From positions 48,395 through 112,394 of the forward strand of contig JAEVEX010000075.1 of the NCBI GenBank assembly GCA_016842085.1: a DNA stretch of 64,000 nucleotides, in the 5' to 3' direction. Under the pieces are notes generated by a model. It made no database searches. It was not told the origin of the DNA and worked only from the letters and a program-made list of their open reading frames with translations. Source of the stretch: Candidatus Thermoflexus tengchongensis (lineage in GTDB: Bacteria > Chloroflexota > Anaerolineae > Thermoflexales > Thermoflexaceae). How positions within the stretch are numbered: position 1 is the stretch's first letter; the number at the start of each line of letters is the position of its first letter. Of this stretch, positions 27,098 to 39,100 are shown piece by piece. The position numbers and the translations under genes were made by a program.

Positions 27098-28015
27098 CTA
27101 TTCGGCTTTCTCCCCATTCCCTCCATTACGCCGACCACAGGTGCAGTTCTCTCCGTTGTTGCAGGGCCTCTCCGCTTTCTGCTGGAGCGCCTTCAGCTCA
27201 TCCAGAGGCTGGAGCTGCTCCCTGGGGACCTCGTAGAGCTGATCGCCCACACGGACCAGGGCGGCCTCTTTCAGGGGGAGCACCTCCACCACCACCCCTT
27301 CCCCGTGGGGGGTCATCACGGCCTTGCCCTTCTTCGGCAGCTCCTGTTTCGCCCGAACGTATTGCTCGTATTCATAGATCAGGCAGCACCGGAGCCGCCC
27401 GCACATCCCGGTGATATCTTCCGGGTTCAGGGAAAGGCCCTGTTCCTTGGCCATCTTGATGGAGATCGGACTGAATTCCGTCAGGAAGAGGGAGCAGCAT
27501 CGGGTCTCCAGGCCGCAGGCCCCCATCCCGCCGACGATCTTGGCCACGTCCCGGGGGCCGATCAACCGCAGCTCCACCTGGCGCCCCCGGTAGGCTTCCT
27601 CCAGCCGCTGCCGCAGAGGCTCCAGATCGACCTTCTCCTCGGTATGGTAAAGGAACGAGATATGTTTCCCATCGAAGGAGATCTCCACCTTCACGATCTT
27701 GATCGAAAGGCCGAGCTGGCGGGCGTGGTCGCGGGCGACCACCAGGGCTTCGATCTCCTTCCGTTCCCAGTATTTGCGGATCGCCAGATCCCGATTGGTG
27801 GCCGGCCGCTCCACCGGCCGCAATGGCCCTTCAATGGGGCCGCTGCGGGGCATCCCCACCGAGACCACCTGGCCGATCTGCTTCCCCCGCGGCGTCTCCA
27901 CGATCACCCAATCCCCCACCTGCAGCGCATAGGCCCCGGGGTCGAAATGATAAATCTTGCCGACCGGATGGAACCGCACCCCAATTACGCGCTCGCTGAC
28001 TTCAGCCGTCGTCAT
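27098..28015 (-). CDS. PSP1-domain protein, RicT/YaaT-like
   Basis: A 305-residue protein. It has the PSP1 core: YALQVGDWVIVETPRGKQIGQV near the start and KHISFLYHTEEKVDLEPLRQRL mid-way. Cys167, 173, 174, 205, 210 and 211 match the cysteine-rich segment that in RicT helps hold [4Fe-4S] clusters in the RicA-RicF-RicT complex. That complex affects mRNA maturation in Bacillus. A C-terminal tail adds three more cysteines (PCNNGENCTCG). It lies between the intein-bearing radical SAM gene and the FAD oxidoreductase. No partner gene (RicA or RicF) is seen. Confidence 0.9.
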   Translation of the reverse strand: MTTAEVSERVIGVRFHPVGKIYHFDPGAYALQVGDWVIVETPRGKQIGQVVSVGMPRSGPIEGPLRPVERPATNRDLAIRKYWERKEIEALVVARDHARQLGLSIKIVKVEISFDGKHISFLYHTEEKVDLEPLRQRLEEAYRGRQVELRLIGPRDVAKIVGGMGACGLETRCCSLFLTEFSPISIKMAKEQGLSLNPEDITGMCGRLRCCLIYEYEQYVRAKQELPKKGKAVMTPHGEGVVVEVLPLKEAALVRVGDQLYEVPREQLQPLDELKALQQKAERPCNNGENCTCGRRNGGNGEKAE

Positions 28016-28086
28016 CGGAGCACCCTCACCGGAGAATCGAACAATCTACAAGCCGATTCCAAAAGCCTATCGAGGGAAACCGGCCG

Positions 28087-29640
28087 CTATTCCATCATCA
28101 CCCACTCGATCCCGGGAATCACCACCCGCCAGCGCGCATCGAAGCGCCACAGCCCGGCTTCCCGGGCCATCCGGAAGGCTTCCTCCATCTCCCGGCGGAA
28201 CACCCGGCGATTGATCTCCGCATAACGGGGATCCGTCTTCGCCTTCCAGGCCGGATAATACTGATCCATGATATTCACATAAGTATCCCTGGAAAGCCCG
28301 GCCAGCCAGCGCAGGATCTCCCGCGTTTCGTCCAGCAAACCCGGCATCACCAGGTGGCGCACCAGCACCCCCCGCACGGCCAGGCCATCCTCGTCCACTT
28401 TCAGCTCGCCCACCTGCCGGTGCATCTCCGCGATGGTCTGGCGGGCGACCTCCGGGTAGTTCGAGGCCAGCAGATACTTCCGGCTCCGCTCGGGGGTCCA
28501 CAGCTTGAAATCCGGCATGTAAATATCCACCAGCCCCTCCATCACCCGCAGGCTCTCGAGGCTGTCATAGGCACTGGTGTTATACACCAGGGGCACCCGC
28601 AGGCCCATCTCGATGGCGTAGGGGAGCGCCTCCACGATCTGCGGCACCACGTGCTCCGGGGTGACGAAGTTGATGTTATGGCACCCCATCTCCTGAAGTC
28701 GGATCATCAGCCGGGCCAGCTCCTTCGGCGTCAGCTCCTCCCCCTCCCCCAGCTGACTGACCTCATAGTTCTGGCAATTTGAGACTGCAACAAACGAAGC
28801 AATATAAGAATGATCGGGATCATCGACTTCAAGATTGTAGACCCATCCCTGATAAGCAAGACGTCCGCAATTCTGGACAGCCACCAGATAAAAATCTTCG
28901 GATTCTTTGATATATTCCTCGGAAAAATGCGAAGGCTTTATGACCGAATGAAATCCATTTCGTTTGGGAACCAGAAGCCAGTGCTCACCGGTCAGTTGAT
29001 CGGCTCGAACCCTGAGCACCTGATGCGGGGCGGAGGGATGAACCGCAAACACCTCATGGTTCGGAGTCAGAAGCAGGGGAGGGCCATAATAAGGCTCGAT
29101 GCGGATCAGATCCCCTTTATAGGGATGTCGGAACGCTTTGCTCACCCATGCCAGCCGGGAATGCCGGGTGAAAACCCTCAGGGATTGATCGAAGAAGCGC
29201 ACCTGACCTCCCGCATAATCCAGCTCCCGCTCGCCACGTTCGAAGATCTCCTGGATCGGCAGTGGCCCTTCTTCCGTCATCACCATCGTGTCCGGCGGCA
29301 TGCAAAAGACACAGCGCAGGTTACACCAGGAGAAGAAGATGGTCCCCGATCCGCGCCAGCCGCGGAGGACGTCCTCTTCCCCAAAGTGGGGGAAGGCGCT
29401 GGCCACGCGGGCGTAGCGCCCTACCCGACAGACCCCGAAGGCATTGGCCAGACGGTCCACCCCTTTGCACAGACGCGGGCACACCCGGCAGGAAGGCCCC
29501 AGGTGCGAAAGGGCCTCCTCGACCTTCTCCTTCAGACGGCCTTCTTCATAGGTCTTCAGATAGGCAGGGATGAACTCGCGGCGGGGGATCACGAAACGGC
29601 CGTTCCCATGGACTTCCGGCGGGATCACCCAGCGCCCCAT
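28087..29640 (-). CDS. PflX-type radical SAM protein interrupted by a mini-intein
   Basis: A 517-residue precursor. The extein (341 residues after splicing) matches COG1313/PflX-like radical SAM proteins: an N-terminal CX2C...C cysteine set (CRVCPRLCKG, then GVCRVG), VASAFPHFGEEDVLRGWRGSGTIFFSWCNLRC, and after the intein CQNYEVSQLG, IRLQEMGCHNINFVTPEH and VYNTSAYDS. Cys106 and Cys110 are the first two cluster cysteines; the third is residue 289, the first residue after the intein. Splicing restores CNLRCVFCQNY. The start at 29640 has AGGAGGG touching the ATG, an unusually short spacing; GTG at 29628 would be better spaced. It overlaps the end of the GlcF-like gene by 16 bases. Confidence 0.93.
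   Translation of the reverse strand: MGRWVIPPEVHGNGRFVIPRREFIPAYLKTYEEGRLKEKVEEALSHLGPSCRVCPRLCKGVDRLANAFGVCRVGRYARVASAFPHFGEEDVLRGWRGSGTIFFSWCNLRCVFCMPPDTMVMTEEGPLPIQEIFERGERELDYAGGQVRFFDQSLRVFTRHSRLAWVSKAFRHPYKGDLIRIEPYYGPPLLLTPNHEVFAVHPSAPHQVLRVRADQLTGEHWLLVPKRNGFHSVIKPSHFSEEYIKESEDFYLVAVQNCGRLAYQGWVYNLEVDDPDHSYIASFVAVSNCQNYEVSQLGEGEELTPKELARLMIRLQEMGCHNINFVTPEHVVPQIVEALPYAIEMGLRVPLVYNTSAYDSLESLRVMEGLVDIYMPDFKLWTPERSRKYLLASNYPEVARQTIAEMHRQVGELKVDEDGLAVRGVLVRHLVMPGLLDETREILRWLAGLSRDTYVNIMDQYYPAWKAKTDPRYAEINRRVFRREMEEAFRMAREAGLWRFDARWRVVIPGIEWVMME
28777..29304 (-). mobile_element. Mini-intein (176 residues) inside the radical SAM cluster motif
   Basis: Residues 113-288 of the host protein. 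Block A: CMPPDTMVMTEEGPLPIQEI, starting with Cys1. Block B: LLLTPNHEVFAV with TxxH (Thr192, His195). Block F: VYNLEVDDPDHSYIASF. Block G: VAVSN followed by Cys289 as the +1 nucleophile. Only about 65 residues separate B and F, so no homing endonuclease is present. The penultimate residue is Ser instead of His. The DNA is visibly richer in A+T than both flanking extein parts. It interrupts CX3CX2C just before the third cysteine. Confidence 0.9.
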
Positions 29641-30971
29641 CCCTCCCTCCTTTCTTGAACCGACAGCCCGGCATCCAGGACTTCAGAGAGATGGCGAACC
29701 TGAATCGCCGCTCCAGATCGGCGGGCTCCCCACTCCAGCTGGAGCATGCATCCCGGGTTCGCGGTGACCACCACGGAGGCGCCGGTGGCAGCGATATCGG
29801 CCATCTTCCGCTCCAGCAGCCGGCGGGACATGGCCGGATGGGTCAGGTTGTAAATGCCCGCGCTTCCGCAACAGCGGGTTGCGTCGGGCAGCTCCCGGAA
29901 CGTCGCCCCCTGCAACCGGCGCAGCAGCACCCGGGGAGGCCGCCGGACCCCCTGGACATGGCTCAGGTGGCATGGCTCATGATACGTGAAACGGAGCCCT
30001 GGAGCGACCGGCTGGAGGTCCTCCGGCCAGATGGCCTCCAGCCACTCGGTGAGATCCCGGACCCGGGCGGCAAAGGCGCGCGCGCGATCCGCCCATTCCG
30101 GATCATCGGCCAGAAGATGGGCGTATTCCTTCAGGAAGCCGCTGCACGCCGCGCAATCGGCCACGATGGCGTCGAGGGGCCCCAGGGCCTCAAAGGCGGC
30201 GATGTTCCGGCGGGCGAAGCGCCGTGCCGTCTCCCGCAGGCCCTGATCATCCTGCGGCGCGCCGCAGCAGACCTGATCCGGGGGGACGAGCACCGCGCAC
30301 CCCAGGCGCTCCAGCAGGCGGACGCTGGATCGGACCACATCCCCATATACGGCGTTCATCACACATCCCAGGAAGAAGCCCACCCGATAACGCGGCGCCG
30401 GAGGTGAAGCCCGGCGCGTTAGCTCCTTTCGAACCGGAGGGGCCGGCCGCGGGGCGAGATCCATCAGCTCCCGCAGCGGGGGCAGGAAACGAAAGAGGCG
30501 ACGGGCGAGAGGGATCAGGCCCAGGCGCCAGGCCCAGCGGAGAGGCGCAGCGGCCCATTCGGCCGCCCGGGGCGAGCCCAGGGCGCGCTCCAGGAGCAGG
30601 CGCAGCCACCAGGGGCGCGGGCGCTGGACCGCGGCCGCCGCCCGCCCGGCCACGATCAGCTCCCCGATGGGGACCCCGGCCGGGCAAACCGTGTTACAGG
30701 CCCGACAATCCAGGCAATGATAGAGGTGGGCCTCCACCGTCTCATCCAGGGGCAGCCGTCCCTCCTCCACCGCCCGGAGGAGAGCGAGACGTCCCCGGGG
30801 GGACTGCACCTCGTGGAGGGTCTCCTGGTAAGTTGGACAAACCGGGAGACAGCGAGCGCACCGGATGCAGGAAAGCAGGACATCATAATCCGGCCCTTCC
30901 GCCAGCTTTACCTGCTGACCGGGGATCGGCTCAAAGATCGGATATATGACTCGCCCACTCGTCAAGGGCAT
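29625..30971 (-). CDS. Glycolate oxidase-type iron-sulfur subunit (GlcF-like)
   Basis: A 448-residue protein. Two [4Fe-4S] motifs of ferredoxin type sit near the N-terminus: CIRCARCLPVCP (Cys35, 38, 41, 45) and CLDCRACNTVCP (Cys86, 89, 92, 96). Two CCG domains follow, with GCVMNAVYGD, CCGAPQDDQG, HEPCHLSHVQG and CCGSAGIYN. The family passes electrons from a flavin subunit to quinones during oxidation of glycolate, lactate or similar hydroxy acids. No GlcD/GlcE gene is next to it; an FAD oxidoreductase of another type lies 2.6 kb downstream in the same run. The start at 30971 follows a GGAG site. Its end overlaps the radical SAM gene. Confidence 0.9.
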   Translation of the reverse strand: MPLTSGRVIYPIFEPIPGQQVKLAEGPDYDVLLSCIRCARCLPVCPTYQETLHEVQSPRGRLALLRAVEEGRLPLDETVEAHLYHCLDCRACNTVCPAGVPIGELIVAGRAAAAVQRPRPWWLRLLLERALGSPRAAEWAAAPLRWAWRLGLIPLARRLFRFLPPLRELMDLAPRPAPPVRKELTRRASPPAPRYRVGFFLGCVMNAVYGDVVRSSVRLLERLGCAVLVPPDQVCCGAPQDDQGLRETARRFARRNIAAFEALGPLDAIVADCAACSGFLKEYAHLLADDPEWADRARAFAARVRDLTEWLEAIWPEDLQPVAPGLRFTYHEPCHLSHVQGVRRPPRVLLRRLQGATFRELPDATRCCGSAGIYNLTHPAMSRRLLERKMADIAATGASVVVTANPGCMLQLEWGARRSGAAIQVRHLSEVLDAGLSVQERREGWGAG

Positions 30972-31249
30972 CCGGGGCTCCTTATAGAGAAAGATCGCTG
31001 AACAAACCTCAGACAATCCCTGTGTGGAGATCACAGAGGTTTTGCTCAATTAAGCAAAGAATGAATCCCCCTCCGGTTTTCCAGGGACCATCGACAGCAT
31101 CATCCGAAGAAAACCTCACGACCGAAGGGAGAAGCTATCAATATCTCACCATCTCATCCTATAATTCTAACCTGATTGGCTATCTTTTAATTCATGGAAC
31201 CTCTTGACCATCTGCAAACCCAAGCTGCGGCCTGGAGGAAAGATGTTCA

Positions 31250-33184
31250 ATGCGATTACACTGTCGGATCTGGTCATGGTATAAACGAGCGAAACCCAGC
31301 CATCGACGGATCATTGGAATCAGCGCATGGCTTTTTCTTTACGCTGGCCCACGTCATTGGCTTCCACTCCATCCCTTCGGGATCATCCTGATCAGCCTGA
31401 TCACTGGAAGCCTTATCTTTTTCGTGAACCAGAAACATCAGGACAGGCTCCTGTGGATGAGCGGACGGGGGCTTGTCGTCCTGGGTCTTAGTATGCTCCT
31501 GGCCATTGTCATTCCGATCCCATCTCCTTTTCCGGAGCCCTCCACCCGTGCGATCCCTTTCGTGATCCCCCCTGCCGGCATTTCCCCGGAGGCCATCCGT
31601 CCCCTTCAGGGCTTCCGCCCCCTTCCCGGAACAGAATGGATCACTCGCGATCCGATCAGGAACGCGGCGACAGCCATATATGTGGCGACCCTCTCACTCA
31701 CCCTCAGTCTCCTGCTTTTAGACGTGCTCTGGAGGACCCGGCGTGTCGAAGCATGTCCAGAATCCTCCGCTTCTCCGGTCTGGATGATCCCAATCTATGC
31801 GCTTCCATGCTGGTTTATCTGGCTGATTTACCTCCTGGCTTTTTACCCCGCAATTCTTCCGGTAGATCCGCTTTATCAATGGCGGCAGGTTCTGAGCGGG
31901 CGCTTCGACAATGTGCATCCAGCAGCCCATACCCTCTCGATGGCGCTGATCTATCGACTCTGGCCTTCCCCAGCAGCCATCGCCCTCGTCCAGATCGGGG
32001 CGCTGGGAATCGTGATCGGCATCATCGTCCGCGCCCTGGAGCGATGGCGGGTTCCACCAGCCAGCCGATGGCTGGTGATCGTGTTAAGCGCCATAGCTCC
32101 TGCTCACGGAATGATGAGCGTCACGCTCTGGAAAGACGTGCCCTATGCTATTGGCATGCTGGGTTTAACGGGGGGGCTGCTCCATATGACCCGGGATTTC
32201 CATGAGAGACGAGCACCTTCCCGAAGCACATGGGCCGGCCTTGTGGTCTCCAGCCTTGCCGTCGCCCTCTATCGTCATAACGGATTACCGGTTGCCCTCA
32301 TGATCCCGCTTGTGATTGCTCTGCTCTGGCCGCATCAGCGGCTCCACATCCTTCTGCGCATAGGATTGCCTGTGATCTTTCTCTATGCCGCTGTCCAGGC
32401 TGCAGAGCTTTATCTCCTCTCTATTCCGCCGGTTCCCCGCTGGTTTGCCCTGCAAGTTCCCGCTCATCATGTGGCAGCCATGATCTACGCAGAGACGCCT
32501 CTGACCCCCGCCGAGCAAGCCTTCGTGAACCAGATCCAGCCCATCGATCTATGGCGCGCCGCTTATACCTGTCAATTTGTGGATCCAGTCGTGAACAACA
32601 ACAGGCTGAACAAATCGTTACTGGACGCCCATGCAGGGGAATTCTTTGCCCTGTGGCTGCGACTGATCGTTCGGAATCCCCTGGCGCTGATCCGGCACTA
32701 TCTATGCAGCACAGAGTTTTTATGGCGCATCACACAGCCCCAGGACGCCTATGTGTATGCGTTCGAACTGGGGACGCCTTCAAACGACCTGGGGCTTGCC
32801 TCGCGGAGCCTGCTCCCCGCCTTGGATAAAGGGTTGTGGCTTCTTCTGAGGGAGACACTAAGGCCAGCGTGGATCTGGCTCTTCTGGCGGCCTGCCCTCT
32901 CGCTCTATCTCCTTCTCTGGACAGCAAGCCTTCTGGTCAGGCGCTATGGATTCCGAATCGCCGGGATGGTGATTGCGCCGCCAATAATTCACACCCTGGT
33001 CTGGTTCCTGCTGCTCACCGCCCCTGACTTCCGTTTTCAATACCCGGTCTACGGGATCGCCCTCTGTCTGCTTCCTATGCTCTGGTCCGGCGACGCCCCA
33101 ACCGATGTAACAGGGCCATCCCAGCTCCCAGCTCCCTTTTCCCCAAAGCCCCCCTCCCTTTCAGGAGGGAGAACAAACAGTTGA
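31250..33184 (+). CDS. Multi-spanning membrane protein of unknown function (GT-C/DUF6020-like?)
   Basis: A 644-residue protein with about twelve hydrophobic segments. The only pattern I recognise is YPAILPVDPLYQWRQVLSGRFDNVHPAAHTLSMALIYRLW, broken here by nothing and reminiscent of DUF6020-type membrane proteins, where a His-Pro follows an Asp-containing loop. Confidence 0.6.
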   Translation: MRLHCRIWSWYKRAKPSHRRIIGISAWLFLYAGPRHWLPLHPFGIILISLITGSLIFFVNQKHQDRLLWMSGRGLVVLGLSMLLAIVIPIPSPFPEPSTRAIPFVIPPAGISPEAIRPLQGFRPLPGTEWITRDPIRNAATAIYVATLSLTLSLLLLDVLWRTRRVEACPESSASPVWMIPIYALPCWFIWLIYLLAFYPAILPVDPLYQWRQVLSGRFDNVHPAAHTLSMALIYRLWPSPAAIALVQIGALGIVIGIIVRALERWRVPPASRWLVIVLSAIAPAHGMMSVTLWKDVPYAIGMLGLTGGLLHMTRDFHERRAPSRSTWAGLVVSSLAVALYRHNGLPVALMIPLVIALLWPHQRLHILLRIGLPVIFLYAAVQAAELYLLSIPPVPRWFALQVPAHHVAAMIYAETPLTPAEQAFVNQIQPIDLWRAAYTCQFVDPVVNNNRLNKSLLDAHAGEFFALWLRLIVRNPLALIRHYLCSTEFLWRITQPQDAYVYAFELGTPSNDLGLASRSLLPALDKGLWLLLRETLRPAWIWLFWRPALSLYLLLWTASLLVRRYGFRIAGMVIAPPIIHTLVWFLLLTAPDFRFQYPVYGIALCLLPMLWSGDAPTDVTGPSQLPAPFSPKPPSLSGGRTNS

Positions 33185-36100
33185 CAAAATCCATAAAGAT
33201 GGTTAGCATTTGATTAGCAGGTTTGAAATCGGTTGGAAACCCGGCTCTGGAGGATTAAGGATGCGTCGTCAAATGGTTTACAGGATAATGCTCGTCTGCC
33301 TGCTCGTCGTCTCAGTCGCTCTGTTCTATCTCCTTCAGAGCATCCCTTTCGCTCAAGAAGCGCTATCCCCTCTCGTACCCGGGACGCCTTTGCGGACGGC
33401 CGAAGGTGGATCAGCCGGCGAGCCTTTGCTGAGTCTCAGCGGCTCTTCCCTTCCGAACGGCGGATTGTTCATCCTGGGTGATCCCATCCGCCTGCGCGTT
33501 GACCAGAGCCCCGGCTGGGTTCGCTATCGCTTAACTGACGCTTATGGACCGGCCGATTGGATGATTAACGGGGAGATCTTTGAGGGTGAAGGACAGATTC
33601 GGCCCGATCCGTCAGGGGGCGCATGGCTGGTGCTGCCCACGGATCGCCTGACCCGTTATGGGTTCTATCGTCTGGACGTCTTCACCAATCTGGGAGATCT
33701 CCAAGATCTGCGCGTCGGCCTGGTGGATCCCGTGATCCGCATGGGACCGAACAGCGCCTCCCCCATCGGCTTTATTATCGCCATCGATCCTTATCCGGGC
33801 TTTGCCGCTCAGATCTCCCACCTGGGGATCAAATGGGTTCATTTCGACATCCCCGTCGACACGGACACGAGTGTGCAGGAGGCCCTGAGTCCTACGGTTA
33901 GGGGATTCGTCGCAGAGGCCCTATCTAATGATGTCACCCCCATTTTCAAACTCATTGGAGGCGCACCGCCCGGAGCTTCAGATTACAACAGCCCCTTTTA
34001 TCAGAATCTCCGGCAGGTCGCCCAAACCTATCGTGGACAGGTTCGTCACTGGATCGTTGGCAACGAGATCGATGGCTGCGGCTGGTGGCGTCCATGCGAT
34101 TTCAACCTCTACGTCACCTTCCTGCGCGGGGTCACCCAGGTCATCCGAAGCGTAGATCCGGAGGCCCAGATCCTCGCCGCGGATCTCTATCAGGGGGACT
34201 CTCAGGTGCTCCGCCTGATGCTTCAGGAGGAACAACGGGATCCAAACTTCACGCTCTTCGATGTCCTCTCGGTCCATTACCTGGAGGAAGGAAGCGACGA
34301 GGGGCTCTCTCCCGATGGCTGCTGCGGAAGCATCAACACCTACCGGCGTGTGATGCAGGAATACGGCATCGTCAAACCGATCTGGAACACGGAAGCTCTC
34401 TCTCCTCTTCGCGGAGGTATTCACTGGCGCCCCGGGGAGATCAGTTATTTTCGTGGCGGACAGGTCACTCCGCTCCTGTCTCCAGCCAAAACCGTGATCG
34501 GAAATCTCGCCGTGGGGGCAAAGAAAATCTTTTTCTTTAGCTATAATTATGATCAGACGCTCCTGGATGGAGGGAACCCGGCCCGCGTCCTCACCGAACG
34601 GGCCCTCGCTGTCCGTGCCCTGGCCGATCAGTTGCAGACCGCCACTTATTACGGCCGGATCGCCGGAACGCCCTCTTTCGTAGAAGGTCACTTCTTTAAA
34701 AACGGTGAAGAAACCATCCTGGTGATCTGGAGCAATGAATCCGACCGGGATATCGAGGCCACGATCAGCGGAATGAACGGACCGGTCATCATGTTCGATC
34801 CTCTGGGAAATCGCTATCCCCTTCAGGTGACGAATGGACGCGCAAAATTCCGTGTCCACTATGAGCCTCAATACCTCCGCGGGTTTACCAACCTGCCCGC
34901 TCTCGCCTTTGAAGATGCCACAAATGACCCCCCTTACTTCGTATCTCCTCCGATCACCCAGGCGGTCGTCGGGCAGCTCTATTTTTATAATGCGGAGGCC
35001 TATGATCCGGACCCAACCGGGCAACCCAACGCCCTTATCCCGGTCACTTACAGCCTGGAGCAAGGTCCTCCAGGTATGCAACTGGATCCGGGCAGCGGAG
35101 CGATTCGCTGGATCCCTCAACAGACAGGCCGATCTGTGGTCCGCCTCCGCGTGCGCGATCCTCAAGGTGCATCCAGTACGCAGGAGTTCGAGATCACTGT
35201 TTCCAGCCGGGATCAAAACGCCTCGCCGGTGATCATCTCGCAGCCACGCACTGTTTTCGCCTCCGTCGGATTGCCTTTCGCTTACAACGTGAATGCGATA
35301 GATCCTGACGGGGATCCAGTAACCTACAGGATCCGCTCGGGACCCCCATGGCTGAGCATGGATTCGCAGACAGGATTCCTGTACGGGATCCCTTCAGCCC
35401 CTGGGGCTTATCCCGTTATGATCCAGGCTATGGACAACCGGGGAGCGTCAACGGAGCAATCCCTTGTCCTCCAGATCTCCCCTCCTCAGGGCACAGTCCC
35501 GCCGGTGATCACCTCCGGACCAACCGCTACCCCCCTGGCGACCATGGCCGTCGTCCGCTGGCAAACCTCTCAGCCGGCAGACAGCCGCGTCCGATATGGA
35601 CGGAATTGCGAGGCCTGGGAGGGAACAATTATTCGGGTAGAGTGGGTTATCGATCACAGCGTGGTTCTGCCCAACCTGAGCCCTCAAACCACCTATTGCT
35701 ATGAAGTTCAATCTGTCAATGCAGGTGGATCAAGCGATCCGAAAAGAGGCTCTTTCACCACGCTGATACGGGAAAACCGGGTTTACCTTCCCCTCATCAT
35801 ACGTTCCAGGGGATCCCAGTAGAACTTCGACGGGATTTCGAGGTCTCGCTCAGGGGCATATGAGGGCAACTCACGGCGGATAGATGATATCCAGGGGACG
35901 ATACGCCGTTCGATAATCATAAAAGGCCCGGATCGTCTCCCGCCCGGCCTCCCCGATCCGGCGCGCTTCCCTCGGGCACCGCAACATGGTGACCACGGCC
36001 CGGGCGAAGCCCTCGGGATCATCGGCGATCCAGATGTTCTCCCCGTGACGGGCCATCAGCCCCTCGCAGCCAATCGAGGTGCTCACCACCGGCATCCCCC

Positions 36101-39100
36101 GAGACCATGCCTCCAGGATCTTGACCCGGATGCCGCTGCCCGCGTGAAGCGGGACGATCACCACGGCGCTCTGCCGCCAGTAGGGGGTGGGATCGGCCAC
36201 AAAGCCCGGCACGACCACGGAGGGATCCCGGGCGGCCCACGCGCGCAGATCCGCCGGCGGACGAGCGCCCACCAGGAACAGTCGGGCCTCCGGCTCTGCC
36301 ACCCGCACTCGTCCCCATACCTCCCGCAGGAACCACCGGATCCCCTCCACGTTCGGAGGCCAGTGCAGACCCCCGATATGCAGAACCCCCTTCGCTCCAT
36401 GCTCCCGGGGGACCGGTGGGAAATCCTCCGGATCGAGGGCGATCGGCACGATGAGGGCCGGAAGCCTCCCACCAGCCGCCTCCTCCAGGGCCTCCCGATC
36501 GCTCTCGCTCACCGCCAGCACATGATCGAAGGCCCGGCAGATCACCCCTTCATATCGTTTCAGGCGTTGTGCCTCCTGCGCCGCAAAAAAGCGTAATGGT
36601 CCCGCTGGCATCGCCCGGGCCAGCCGCTCGGCGATCCGCCAGACCGCATTGTGGGCATCCAGCACCCGCCGGGCCCGCACCCGGAGCGCATAGGGGGCCA
36701 TGTTGAGCTGATCGGCGTGGACGGCATCGAAGGCGTCGGTCCTCCCCAGCTGATCCAGCAGGCGATACAGGGCGGGCTGATGATCCCGGGCGATCACAAA
36801 GGGCTCGCCGGTCATCATGGCCCGCAGGAAAGCCCCCCCATCCCGAAGCCGGGAGCGAGGAAGGAGAACCGTGTGGATCGCCTCGCAATAAGGCCGCAAC
36901 GCTTTAGCGGATTGGGCTTCCCGTTCGGAACGGACAAAAGAGACCAGGGTGATCCGATGGTGTTGCGCCAGATATCGCAGGGTGTAATGCGTTTTGATCT
37001 GCGGCCCGCTGGCCAGCGGATAGGGCAGCACCTGGGTGAGCATCAGGATCCGCATCGATCGCCGCTCCGGATGGAAATGCTACGAAAGCCGCCGCAACGC
37101 CCATCCCCCGAGGGCGCTGAGCAGAAGGGTCGCGCCGCCGATCAGGCCCACCAGATGCAGCGCCTCTGAGTCCGGACGGGGCTGGCCGGCCGGCAGCGCC
37201 GGATCGACCGTGCGGAGGATAAAAGGCGTGGGAGAGGGAGTCGCCAGCGTCCCAAAAGGGGTGGATGGCGGACGCGTCGGGGTGCGGGTCGGCATCGGGG
37301 TGCGCCGGACCGGCGGGGCATCCGTCAGAGCCGTGCTATACCATACCGTATAGCGGGCTGCATCAGAGTTATACATGTTCTCAGGGTCCCGTTCGAACCA
37401 GACCAGGTGCAACCGGCGGCCTTCCGAAACCGCGATACGGGTCCACTCCGGGAAATTCCGATTCGCTGAGACCAGGAAGGGGCCATGCCATCCCGCCCCA
37501 TCCCACATGAGATGCCAGACCCCCATCTGGCCTTCCGACCCCACAGCCCCAACCCCCACAAAATGGAGGCGCCCCAGACTGTCTGCGGCGATATCATAGT
37601 CATCATATGGGATCTGAGTCCATGGGCGGGCCCGAAATCCTGGGAGCGGCGCCGGGGCGGACCAGGTCTCGCCATGATCGGTGGACCGCTGGAAGTAAAC
37701 GGTCTCCCCCTCCGCGATCCGCCAGATCAGCAGGAGCGCCCCGCGCCCATCTTCGCCGATCACGGCCTGCTGGGGAGAGCCGACCGTCGACGTGATCCAT
37801 ATCGGAGCCTGCCATGTGCGGCCCCGGTCCGGGGAACGGGCCAGGCGGACGCCGGCGGGCTTCCCGCCACCCACGAAGAGGCCTGCACTCTCCTGCCATG
37901 TCACATATAGCCAGCTCCCCTGACCGATCCAGAGATGGGGTTTCAGGGAATCGTGCCCGGGAGATTGAGAAAGATTCACCGGGGATGACCAGGTCTCTCC
38001 CTCATCGTCAGAGTAACGATAAAAAATGTCCGCACATCCCTCACAGGTCGGAGCCGTCCGGATCTCCGACCAGACCACATGGATCCGTCCTCCAGGATCT
38101 ACTCCCAGCTCATTGTAGTAGGCTACGTTGGATCCGCTGAGCCGCCGGGGTGGCGACCAGGCCCGCGCCGAGGTCGCCTCCTCGATGGAGGCCTTCGAGA
38201 AATACAGGACCGTCGGCACCCGAAAGGTCATCAGCACATCCCCATACCGATCCAGGGCGATCGAATTACGAACCGCATAACTCATGTTCCCGACAACGGG
38301 AACAGCCTGGATGTCCACTGGCCTTGACCACGCTCCCTGCCGGAACCGGGATAGCATCAGCACATCGAACGAGGTCCGTCCCCGTCGGGCACCGCCGGAC
38401 CAGATCACGATCACTTCCCCCGTGTCATTGGCGATCACATCCGGGAACCAGGCCATCTGATCCGGGTCCGAGAGCCGCACCGGCTTCTCCCACCGAACGG
38501 TCTCGCCCTGCCCGAAGGCAGGGGCTGGCCTTCCCGCTTCCAGGATCAGAAGCCCGATGAGCAACCCGGCCCACGGGAACACGAACATCCATCGCTTCAT
38601 GGCTGGAGGCTCCCTTCCCCCACGGGGGACATCGCACATTCTTCCGGAGCATACAGGCGATAGGGCCCGAAGGTCGCCACCGGGCGCGGACAGCTTTCCT
38701 CCAGCTCCCGATACAGCTGCACCCATCGCCCGAACGCGCCGACCAGGACATAATCGGGCCGGATGGAATCCCATGCGTAGGACGCAGAAGGGGGCGGCCC
38801 GCCAAACCAGATGAAACGCGCCGCAACTTCCAGCAAAACCTGCGGGGGTTGATGATATCGGTGATCGGTCAGCACCATCATCTCCGGTTCCCAGGTTTCA
38901 ATCCGGGCGCTCTCCGGGATACGCTCCCGAAGGTATCGGGCCATTTCAAAGGCCGAGCCGTCGCCCTGTCGAGCAACCCGGCCCACCATGACACCAGCGG
39001 AACCCACCAGGAGGAGCGCCAGCCACCCTATCAGCGCCCAGCGGAGCGCCGGCACCGCCACACGGCTCCGCAGGTCCTCGAGCATTCCCCCCGCCCCCAG